Origin: JBBWZH01 sp035544115
GTDB lineage: Bacteria; Actinomycetota; Actinomycetes; Mycobacteriales; CADCTP01
Reading direction: 5' to 3'
Assembly: GCA_963714145.1 (NCBI GenBank)
Contig: OY970235.1
Coordinates: forward strand, 2,232,001 to 2,296,000
DNA: 64,000 nucleotides
This document shows, piece after piece, positions 24,724 to 32,083 of the stretch. Each line of letters begins with the position of its first letter. Positions within the stretch are counted from its first letter, which is position 1. The notes beneath the pieces were generated by a model. It ran no database searches, had not been told where the DNA came from, and saw only the letters and a list, made by a program, of their open reading frames with translations. The position numbers were made by a program, and so were the translations under genes.

Positions 24724-27069
24724 TCAGCCGGACCCGTCGAGCCGGCGCTGGACGCGGTCGGCCTCGACGGTCCGGTCCTGGTCCCGGTACAGCGCCAGCG
24801 CGCGGCGCCAGGCTGCCCGGGCGGCGGTCGGCTGGCCCAGCGCGGCGTGCGCGGCGCCGAGCTGCTCGAGGATGTCGGCGCCCTGGTAGGTGTTGCCCAC
24901 CTCGAGCAGCAGCCCGGCGGACCGCTCGAAGTGCCCGACCGCGTCCGCGTACCGGCCGGTGTGCTGGGCGATGTAGCCGAGGCTGTCCAGAGTGGACGCC
25001 TCGCCGGCCCGGTCCTGGTGCCGCTGGTAGAGCGCCAGCGCGGCCTCGCAGTGCGCGCGGGCCTGCTCGTAGCGGCCGAGCTTGGCGCTGAACCAGCCGA
25101 TCGCGTTGCGCGCCATGGCCTGCCGCACCGGGTTGTCGATCTGCTCGAACAGCCGCAGCGCCTGCTCGTCCTGGGTCAGCGCCTGCTCCCATTCCTGGCG
25201 CAGCTCGTGGATCCGGCCGAGCACGTGGTAGGTGTGCGCGGCGCCGAGCAGGTCGCCGGTCCGCCGCGCCAGCGCCAGCGCGCGGCGCAGGTGCCCGGTG
25301 GCCTCGTCGTACCGGCCGAGGTGGGCGTAGGCGGTGCCGAGCCGGCGGTGGCCGAGGATCTGCGCGGCCGGGTCGGCCAGTTGTTCGGCGGCGGCCAGGC
25401 CGGCCTGCCAGGCGGTGAACACGTCCTGCATCCGCCCCCACCGCCAGTTCGGGATGTCCAGTGCCCAGGCCAGCCGCCAGACCGCGTCGGCCCAGCCCTG
25501 CTCGACCGCCCAGCGCAGGGTGGCGGCGAGCGCCTCGTACTCGGCCTCGTACCAGGCCAGCGCCTCGGCCCGGCCGGCCAGCGGCAGCGGGGCGCTGCCG
25601 GCAGCCGGCGGGCTCAGCTCGATCGGTGCCCGGTTCGGGTCCAGCAGCTCGGCGGCGGTGACGGCGGTGTGCAGGTAGAAGTCCAGCAGCCGGCGTTGGG
25701 CCGCCGCCCGGTCCGCGGCCGGCAGGTCCCGCTCCGCCTGCTCGGCGGCGTACAGCCGGACCAGGTCATGCATCCGGTAGCGGCCGGGCCGGTGCTCCTC
25801 CACCAGGTGCGCCGCCACCAGCCGGCCGAGCAGCCGGGCCGCCACCGGGCCGGCGGCGCCGGCCAGACCGGCCACGGCCGGCGGCCCGATGTCCGGCCCG
25901 GGAGCCAGCCCGAGCAGGCCGAACAGGCCGGCCAGCGGCGGGTCGAGCGCCCGGTAGGACCAGGAGAAGACGGAGCGGACGTCCACCAGCGGGTCGCCCT
26001 CCGCGTCGAGCAGGTCCAGCCGGTGGGCCTCCTCGGCCAGCTCGGCCACCAGGTCGGTGAACGCCGCCGGGCCGCGCTGCGGCACCCGCTCGGCGGCGAC
26101 CCGCAGCGCCAGCGGCAACCCGGCGCACAGCCGGACCAGCTCCGCGCAGGCGGCCGGCTCGCCCAGCACCAGCTCCGGCCCGAGCAGCCGGTCGAGCAGG
26201 TCCAGCGCCTCCGCGTCGGCCAGCCGGTCCAGCACCAGCCGCTCGGCGCCGTCCCGGGCGACCAGGCCGGCCAGGTTGTCCCGGCTGGTCACCAGCACCA
26301 CGCAGCCGGCCGAGCCGGGTAGCAGCGGCCGCACCTGGTCGGCCGACCGGGCGTTGTCGAGCACGATCAGCAGCCGCCGGCCGGCCAGCTCGCTGCGGTA
26401 CCGGGCCGCCCGCTGGTCGGAGTCCACCGGCACCTGCTCCACCCCGAGCGCGCGCAGGAACAGGTCGAGCGCGGCGGCCGCGGGCATCGGCTCGCCGGGG
26501 TCGTACCCGCGCAGGTTGACGTACAGCTGGCCGTCCGGGAACCGGTCGGCGACCTGGTGTGCCCAGTGCACGGCCAGCGCGGTCTTGCCGACGCCGCCGG
26601 TGCCGGCGATGGCGGTGATCACCACCGTCGAGCGGTCGCTGTCCAGCAGCCGGTCCAGCTCCTTCAGGAACGCCCGGCGGCCGGTGAACCCGGCCACGTT
26701 GGCCGGCAGCTGCCGGACCGCGCCCCCGGCCGGCCCTGGCCGCGGGGCCGGCGCGGCCGGCGGCGGACCGGCGGCCGCCTCGACGGCGCGCTCCCAGGCC
26801 GCCGCCCAGGCCCGGGCCTCCGCGGGGCCGGCGCCCAGCGCGAGCACGATCGCGTCCAGCGCGTCCGCCGGCAGCACGCTCGCCCCGGACAGGTAGGTCG
26901 CCAGCGTGCTGCGCGGCACGCCGGACGCGCGGGCGACATCCTGCAGCGAGAGCCGGGCCTTGCCGCTGCCACGCGCGGCCAGCACCCGCCAGTGATCCAG
27001 CTCGGCCAGCAGCTCCGGCCAGGTGGCCAGCCGGCCAAGCCGGGCGGCCCGGTCCGCCGGCGCTGCCAC
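24724..27069 (-). CDS. HTH/NB-ARC/TPR regulator (AP-ATPase family)
   Basis: A 781-residue STAND-type regulator. GTG 27069 is chosen because the upstream extension is low-complexity. Residues about 38-80 form an XRE-like HTH (LSLQDVARASGVPRSTLATYLSG). The NB-ARC ATPase follows: P-loop GTGGVGKT (156-163), LLIVLDNAR Walker B, VLVTSRDNL sensor and GLPLALRVAAE. A winged-helix part (MHDLVRLYAAEQAE) and about six TPR repeats (LGTAYAHLGRYDEA, LGYIAQHTGRYADA) complete it. It differs from AfsR/SARP proteins by lacking the BTAD. Such proteins act as nucleotide-gated switches; target and ligand are unknown. It is divergent from a small peptide gene at 27283. Confidence 0.88.
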   Translation of the reverse strand: MAAPADRAARLGRLATWPELLAELDHWRVLAARGSGKARLSLQDVARASGVPRSTLATYLSGASVLPADALDAIVLALGAGPAEARAWAAAWERAVEAAAGPPPAAPAPRPGPAGGAVRQLPANVAGFTGRRAFLKELDRLLDSDRSTVVITAIAGTGGVGKTALAVHWAHQVADRFPDGQLYVNLRGYDPGEPMPAAAALDLFLRALGVEQVPVDSDQRAARYRSELAGRRLLIVLDNARSADQVRPLLPGSAGCVVLVTSRDNLAGLVARDGAERLVLDRLADAEALDLLDRLLGPELVLGEPAACAELVRLCAGLPLALRVAAERVPQRGPAAFTDLVAELAEEAHRLDLLDAEGDPLVDVRSVFSWSYRALDPPLAGLFGLLGLAPGPDIGPPAVAGLAGAAGPVAARLLGRLVAAHLVEEHRPGRYRMHDLVRLYAAEQAERDLPAADRAAAQRRLLDFYLHTAVTAAELLDPNRAPIELSPPAAGSAPLPLAGRAEALAWYEAEYEALAATLRWAVEQGWADAVWRLAWALDIPNWRWGRMQDVFTAWQAGLAAAEQLADPAAQILGHRRLGTAYAHLGRYDEATGHLRRALALARRTGDLLGAAHTYHVLGRIHELRQEWEQALTQDEQALRLFEQIDNPVRQAMARNAIGWFSAKLGRYEQARAHCEAALALYQRHQDRAGEASTLDSLGYIAQHTGRYADAVGHFERSAGLLLEVGNTYQGADILEQLGAAHAALGQPTAARAAWRRALALYRDQDRTVEADRVQRRLDGSG

Positions 27070-27282
27070 GGCACCGAGTCTCGCACAGGCAACCCTGTCA
27101 CTTTCCTGGTCGGCCGTGCCCCGGCCGGGTCCCGGCCAGGCCGCGGCCCGGCCGGCCGGCTGTCCGGCGGCGTCCGGCCCTGTCCAGATTGATCCAGGAA
27201 CACGGCCCCGGCGCGGGCGTGGAGGGACCGTGAGGGCGGTCGCGCGGCCATCCCCCTTCACCTTCTGCGCCGAGGAACCACG

Positions 27283-27522
27283 ATGATCCACTGCCGCTCG
27301 CTGACCGCTGGCCTGATCCTCGCCGCGGCGAACACCTTCTTCATCCCCCTGCAGGACCCGCCGGCCCCGGGCCCGGACCGGACCGGGTCGGTACTGGCCG
27401 GGTCGGTGACGGCCGGGTCGGTGACGGCCGGCGGCCGGCCGGCACCGCTGCGGACGGCCGACGACCCGCCCGTCCCGACCGACCCGACCGTCGGCTCCGG
27501 TTCCACCCTCGGCACCGGCTGA
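27283..27522 (+). CDS. Small possible exported peptide
   Basis: A 79-residue reading frame from ATG 27283 with GAGGAA eight bases upstream. The N-terminus (HCRSLTAGLILAAANTFFIP) could be a short signal or membrane segment. The remainder is Pro/Thr/Gly-rich with GSVTAGSVTAG repeats, encoded by a 15-bp repeat (GCCGGGTCGGTGACG). It is divergent from an AP-ATPase regulator. No family is recognised; coding status is uncertain. Confidence 0.4.
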   Translation: MIHCRSLTAGLILAAANTFFIPLQDPPAPGPDRTGSVLAGSVTAGSVTAGGRPAPLRTADDPPVPTDPTVGSGSTLGTG

Positions 27523-27746
27523 GCCCGGCCGGCCGGCCCGGCGGAACCCGGCCGGGGCGGCGGGTTTGCCGAGCGTTGGTCGAGCGCTTCCTGATGGCTG
27601 TCCCGGCCCCGGCTAGCGTCGAGGTCGCCGCGCCGCCGGCCGGATCGGGACCGCTGCGGGCCGCCTGACCGTGGCCCCGCCGTCATCTCGCGGACAGGAC
27701 GGCCGGCGACGATCGGTACACGCGCGACGACGGAGGGAGAGCCGCC

Positions 27747-28826
27747 GTGCTGATGCCGACCGCCGACCCGGTGGCCGTGGCTGCCGCCGCCCCCGGCCCG
27801 TATCCCAGCCCCTGTCCAGGCCCGTATCCCGGCCCGGGTCCCGGCCCGGCCTGGGTGGGCGTTGCCCGCAACGGGCTGGCCGGCGTGCTGGCCGCCGTGG
27901 TCGCGGTGCTGCTGGTCCGGCAGCGGGCGATGCTGGACGCCGGTACGGACAGCCTCGCCAGCGCCGACGCCGGGTGGCTGGCGCTGGCCGGCGCGGGCAC
28001 CGTGCTGCTCTGGACCGCCGGCACGGTCAGCCAGCTCGGCTCGATACCGGCCCGGGTGCCGGTGCTGCGGCTGTTCGCCGTGCAGGTCGCGGCGACCTTC
28101 GCCAACCACCTGCTACCGGCCGGGTCCGGCGGGATGGCGGTGAACCTGCGCTTCCTGCACCGGCACGGCCTCAGCCGCGGCACCGCCGTCAGCGCGGTCG
28201 CGCTGAACCTGCTGGCCGGCCTGGTGACGCACACGGTGCTGCTGGTCACCGCCGTCCTGCTGGCGCCGGGGCCGCTGGCGGCGGCGATCAGCCGCGGCGG
28301 CGGACACCCGGGCGGGCCCGGTGGGCTCGGGCCGCACGGCGCCTGGGCGGTCGCCGCCGCCGGGCTGCTGCTCGCCGCGCTGGCGGTGTGGGGGTCCCGG
28401 CGGGCCGCCGGCTGGTGCGGCCGGACCGCCCGGCGGCTGACGGCCCGGGTGCTGGCGGATGTCGCCGGGCTGGCCGCGGTACTGCGCAGCCCGACCCGCG
28501 CCGCCCAGCTCTGGCTCGGCTCGCTGGCCGTTCCGGTGCTGCACTGCCTCACCCTGTACGCGGTGCTGCGTTCGCTGGGCGGCACCGTGCCGCTGGTCCC
28601 GCTGTCGATGGCCTACCTGGTCGCCTCCTCGGTCGCGGCGGCGATGCCGTCCCCGGGCGGCTTCGGCGCGCTGGACGTCGCGCTGGTCGCCGGGCTGGTC
28701 GCCGTCGGCGCCCCGGCCGCCGTCGCGGTCGCGACCGTGCTGACCTACCGGTTGCTCACCGTCTGGCTCCCGCTGCTGCCCGGCGCCTGCGTCCTGGCGA
28801 TCCTGGTGCACCGCCGGGTGATCTGA
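27747..28826 (+). CDS. Flippase-like integral membrane protein (MprF/AglD, UPF0104 type)
   Basis: A 359-residue polytopic membrane protein. GTG 27747 follows GGAGGGAG. After a Pro/Gly-rich N-terminal 35 residues come about eight helices. Family-typical stretches are FANHLLPAGSGGMAVNLRFL and MAYLVASSVAAAMPSPGGFG followed by LDVALVAGLVAVGAP, which match the lysylphosphatidylglycerol-synthase transmembrane (PF03706) region. No aminoacyl-transferase domain is attached, so it may flip or scaffold lipid-linked intermediates. It sits near uppP and an envelope-type two-component system, which fits a cell-envelope role. It is convergent with the histidine kinase at 28871. Confidence 0.78.
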   Translation: MLMPTADPVAVAAAAPGPYPSPCPGPYPGPGPGPAWVGVARNGLAGVLAAVVAVLLVRQRAMLDAGTDSLASADAGWLALAGAGTVLLWTAGTVSQLGSIPARVPVLRLFAVQVAATFANHLLPAGSGGMAVNLRFLHRHGLSRGTAVSAVALNLLAGLVTHTVLLVTAVLLAPGPLAAAISRGGGHPGGPGGLGPHGAWAVAAAGLLLAALAVWGSRRAAGWCGRTARRLTARVLADVAGLAAVLRSPTRAAQLWLGSLAVPVLHCLTLYAVLRSLGGTVPLVPLSMAYLVASSVAAAMPSPGGFGALDVALVAGLVAVGAPAAVAVATVLTYRLLTVWLPLLPGACVLAILVHRRVI

Positions 28827-28870
28827 ACCCCGGCGCGGCCACGCCGGCGGGGGACGGTGGCCGGGGCGGA

Positions 28871-30163
28871 TCAGCGGGCCGGGCCGGCGGGCAGCAGGAG
28901 GGTGAAGACCGGTCCGGGGCCGGGGCGGGTCAGGACGAGGCGGCCGCCCTCGGCTTCGGCGAGGGCCCGGGCCAGCGCGAGCCCGATGCCGTGACCGCCG
29001 GCCGGGGCCGCGCGGCGGCGGAACAGCTCGTCGCTGGGCACGGCCACGCCGGCGCCCTCGTCCGCGACGTCGACGGCGATCGCGGTGTCGGCGGGCCGGG
29101 CGGTGATCGTCACGCCGCCGGCACCGTGCCGGGCCGCGTTCGCGACCAGCACGTCGAGGATGTGCCGGGTGGCGGCGGCGGACGCGCGGGTGCCGGGTAG
29201 CCCGGGTTCGATGGACACCCGCAGCGGCCGGCCGGCGCCAGCCAACTGCCCGCGCCACTGGTTCTGCAGCTCGCCGAGCAGCGCGGGCAGGTCGGCCGGG
29301 GTGTGGGCGGTGGGTGCGTCCCGGGCGAGCGCGAGCAGCTCGTCGATGGTGCGTTCGAGCCGGTCGGCGGTCTCCAGCGCGGCGGCCACCGCGGGCCGCA
29401 GGTCAGCACCACCGCCGCCGTCCAGGGCGGTCTCCAGCCGGAGCCGGAGCCCGGTCAGCGGGGTGCGCAGCTGATGGGAGGCATCGGCGGAGAACGCCCG
29501 CTCCCGGCCGACCAGCTCGCCCAGCCGTTCGGCGGTGCGGGTCAGCGCCGCGCCGGCGGCGTCGATCTCGGCGATCCCGGCCGGCGCCGGTTGGACGGTG
29601 AAGTCGCCCTCGCCGAGCAGCTGGGCAGCGTCCACGAGCCGTTCCAGCGGCTCGGCGAGCCGGCGGGACTGGTGCCGGGCGAACAGCGCGCCGGCGGCCA
29701 CGGCGCCGGCGGCCAGCCCGGTCAGGCCCAGCCAGGCCACCCCGATCTGCAGGTAGACGCCGGACGCCGGGGACGCCGCCCGGACCACGGCGACCACCCG
29801 CTCGCCGCTGGTCACCGGCACGGCGACCACGATGTCGCGGCCGCTGGCGGCACCGACCGCGCCGCTCGCGGCCTGCTCGACCGGGGCGTCGGCACGCTCC
29901 GGCCCGCGGCCCTGCAACCGCCGGCCGTCGAGGCTGTAGAGGGCGACGGCGATGTCCTCCTCGGTGGCCGGCAGCTGCGCCGGGGCGCGCCCGTTGACCA
30001 GATCCGGCGCCACCTGCACGGCGGCGGCGTCCGCGACGCGTTCGAGGTCGCCGCGTTCGTCGGAGCGGAGCAGCACCACCACGGCCACCGCGAGCGGTAC
30101 CCCGAACAGGCCGATGGCGAGCGCCGCGGCGAGCACGCCGACCAGCTGGATCCTCCGCCGCAT
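28871..30163 (-). CDS. Two-component sensor histidine kinase
   Basis: A 430-residue inner-membrane kinase, ATG 30163. Two helices (about 8-32 and 138-160) flank an extracytoplasmic sensor of about 105 residues, followed by a HAMP-like linker. The DHp helix has FSADASHQLRTPLTGLRLRL with phospho-acceptor His230. The ATPase domain shows LVANAARHGAGG (N box), VADEGAG (G1) and GHGIGLALARAL (G2). The response-regulator gene lies 15 bp upstream in the same orientation, so they form an RR-HK operon. The pair is divergent from uppP, suggesting but not proving a cell-wall stress function. Confidence 0.94.
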   Translation of the reverse strand: MRRRIQLVGVLAAALAIGLFGVPLAVAVVVLLRSDERGDLERVADAAAVQVAPDLVNGRAPAQLPATEEDIAVALYSLDGRRLQGRGPERADAPVEQAASGAVGAASGRDIVVAVPVTSGERVVAVVRAASPASGVYLQIGVAWLGLTGLAAGAVAAGALFARHQSRRLAEPLERLVDAAQLLGEGDFTVQPAPAGIAEIDAAGAALTRTAERLGELVGRERAFSADASHQLRTPLTGLRLRLETALDGGGGADLRPAVAAALETADRLERTIDELLALARDAPTAHTPADLPALLGELQNQWRGQLAGAGRPLRVSIEPGLPGTRASAAATRHILDVLVANAARHGAGGVTITARPADTAIAVDVADEGAGVAVPSDELFRRRAAPAGGHGIGLALARALAEAEGGRLVLTRPGPGPVFTLLLPAGPAR

Positions 30164-30178
30164 GACGCCCGCCTCCGG

Positions 30179-30883
30179 TCAGGATGGGTCCCGCTCCAGC
30201 CGGTAGCCGTGGCCGCGCAGGGTGGTGATCCGGACGGGGGCGGTGTCCAGGCCGGCCGCGGCCTCGTCCAGCCGGCGGCGGAGCGCGGCCACGTGCACGT
30301 CCAGGGTCTTGGTGGAGCCGGACCAGTGCTCGTCCCACACGTCGGACATCAGGGTCTCCCGGCTGAGCGCGGCGCCGGGCTCGGCGGCCAGCCGGGCGAG
30401 CAGGTCGAACTCCTTCGCCCGCAGCGGCACGTCCCGGCCGCCGAGCAGGCAGCGGCGGGCGGCGGTGTCCACGGTCAGCGCGCCGATCGTGCGGACCGGC
30501 TCGTCCCGTTCGGACCGGGTCGGGCCGCGCCGCAGGTGCGCGTGCACCCGCGCGCGCAGCTCGGCGAAGCGGAACGGCTTGGTCAGGTAGTCGTCGGCGC
30601 CCGCCTCCAGGCCGACCACGACGTCCATCTCCTCGTTGCGGGCGGTCAGCATCACCAGCACGCAGCCGGGCTGCCGGACCCGCAGCTGCCGGCAGATCTC
30701 GACGCCGTCCAGGTCCGGCAGCCCGAGGTCGAGCAGTACCAGGTCGAACTCGGCGAGCGTCGCCGCCCGCAGCGCCGACCGGCCGCCGCGGGCCCAGGTC
30801 ACCGTGTGCCCGTGCGCGGTCAGCCCGGACTCCAGCAGCGACCCGATCGTCTCGTCGTCCTCCACCACCAGCAACCTGCCCAC
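30179..30883 (-). CDS. OmpR/PhoB-family response regulator
   Basis: A 234-residue DNA-binding regulator, ATG 30883. The receiver domain has the acidic pocket VVEDDE (7-12), phospho-acceptor Asp52 in LLDLGLPDLDG, Thr80 in MLTARNEE and Lys102 in YLTKPF. The C-terminal winged helix carries LRAKEFDLLARLAAEPG, ETLMSDVWDEHW and a final TLRGHGYRLERD, typical of OmpR-type effectors. It is first in the operon with the histidine kinase. The 117-bp divergent gap to uppP may hold its operator. Confidence 0.95.
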   Translation of the reverse strand: MGRLLVVEDDETIGSLLESGLTAHGHTVTWARGGRSALRAATLAEFDLVLLDLGLPDLDGVEICRQLRVRQPGCVLVMLTARNEEMDVVVGLEAGADDYLTKPFRFAELRARVHAHLRRGPTRSERDEPVRTIGALTVDTAARRCLLGGRDVPLRAKEFDLLARLAAEPGAALSRETLMSDVWDEHWSGSTKTLDVHVAALRRRLDEAAAGLDTAPVRITTLRGHGYRLERDPS

Positions 30884-31000
30884 ACCCGCAGCGTACGGAG
30901 GCGGTCCGGGCCGGCGCGGCCGCTTTGCCGGCCGCTAACCCGGCGGTTCGTACCGTCGCTGTCGGCGGGTGCGGTACCCGCGCGGCAGCAGGGGGGAACC

Positions 31001-31999
31001 GTGTCACTGACGTATCCGGAGGCGCTGGTCGTCGGGCTGGTGCAGGGGGTGACCGAGCTGTTCCCGGTGTCCAGCCTGGGGCACAGTGTCCTGTTGCCGG
31101 CGCTGCTGGGCGGCCGGTGGGCGCGGGACCTGAGCGTGTCCGCGGCCGAGTCGCCCTACCTGGCCTTCGTCGTCGGCCTGCACGTCGCGACCGCGCTCGC
31201 GCTGCTGCTGTTCTTCCGGGCCGACTGGGTACGGATCCTGCGCGGCCTCGGCACGTCGGTGCGCGACCGGTCGGTCGCGACCGCCGACCAGCGGCTGGGC
31301 TGGCTGATCGTGCTGGCCACGATCCCGGTCGGCGGCACCGGCCTGGCCCTGGAACACGTGTTCCGCACCGTGCTCGGCAAGCCGGTACCCGCCGCGGCGT
31401 TCCTCGTCGCCAACGGGCTGCTGCTGCTCGCCGGCGAGCGGCTGCGCCGGGCCCGGACCCGCCCGCCCGCCGCGGCCACCACCGGGACAGCCGGCTGCCG
31501 ACCCGGTCCGGCAGTGTCCGGAATGGACCCCGCACTGTCCGGAATGGAGCGTGAGCGGTCCGGAGTGGACGGTGCGGGGTCCGGAGTGGACGGTGCGGTC
31601 GCGGCGGACCGGCGGCTGGCCGGGGTCGGGGTCCGGACGGCGCTGGTCGTCGGCTCGGCGCAGGCGCTCGCGCTGCTGCCGGGGATCAGCCGGTCCGGCG
31701 CCGCCATGGTCGCCGGCCTGGTCCGTGGGCTCAGCCACGAGGACGCCGCCCGGTTCTCGTTCCTGCTCGCCACCCCGGTCATTCTCGCCGCCGGCGTGCT
31801 CAAGCTGCCCGACCTCGCCGGCCCGCTCGGTGCCGGCATCCGCGGCCAGGTACTCGCCGGCAGCCTCGCCTCCGGGCTCGCCGCCTACGCCTCGGTCCGC
31901 TGGCTGACCCGCTGGTTCAGCACCCGCACGCTCACCCCGTTCGCGATCTACTGCGTCCTGGCCGGCACCGCCAGCCTGGCCGTCCTGGCCGCCCGGTAG
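31001..31999 (+). CDS. uppP: Undecaprenyl-diphosphate phosphatase UppP
   Basis: A 332-residue polytopic enzyme that recycles undecaprenyl diphosphate for peptidoglycan synthesis. GTG 31001 follows GGGGGGAA. The two family active-site motifs are present: GVTELFPVSSLGHSVLLP (17-34) and LLPGISRSGAAMVAGL. Between them, at roughly residues 165-205, is a polar insert of low complexity containing SGMDPALSGMERERSG and SGVDGA repeats, encoded by a short repeat of TCCGGAGTGGACGGTGCGG. This makes the protein longer than usual (about 270-290). The divergent two-component system may control it. Confidence 0.93.
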   Translation: MSLTYPEALVVGLVQGVTELFPVSSLGHSVLLPALLGGRWARDLSVSAAESPYLAFVVGLHVATALALLLFFRADWVRILRGLGTSVRDRSVATADQRLGWLIVLATIPVGGTGLALEHVFRTVLGKPVPAAAFLVANGLLLLAGERLRRARTRPPAAATTGTAGCRPGPAVSGMDPALSGMERERSGVDGAGSGVDGAVAADRRLAGVGVRTALVVGSAQALALLPGISRSGAAMVAGLVRGLSHEDAARFSFLLATPVILAAGVLKLPDLAGPLGAGIRGQVLAGSLASGLAAYASVRWLTRWFSTRTLTPFAIYCVLAGTASLAVLAAR

Positions 32000-32006
32000 C
32001 CCGGCG

Positions 32007-32041
32007 GCGGGCCGCACCCACCCGGAGGTCGCGCGGCCCGC
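32007..32041. terminator. Hairpin after uppP
   Basis: GCGGGCCGC at 32007-32015 pairs with GCGGCCCGC at 32033-32041 across a 17-nt loop, 8 bp after the uppP stop. It has no U-tract. It is a plausible factor-independent terminator for an actinobacterium. Confidence 0.45.
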
Positions 32042-32083
32042 GGCCACGGGCGAGGTGGCATTTGACTGACCGGTGGCGTCTCC

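Noticed and set aside
24694..26322. A 542-codon plus-strand frame after the GH12 gene
   Set aside because: It begins within the intergenic hairpin and runs antisense to the NB-ARC/TPR regulator, whose P-loop and TPRs are clear.
28829..28860. Hairpin between convergent genes at 28826 and 28871
   Set aside because: Only a 6-bp stem with mismatched continuation can be formed, which is common in this GC-rich background.
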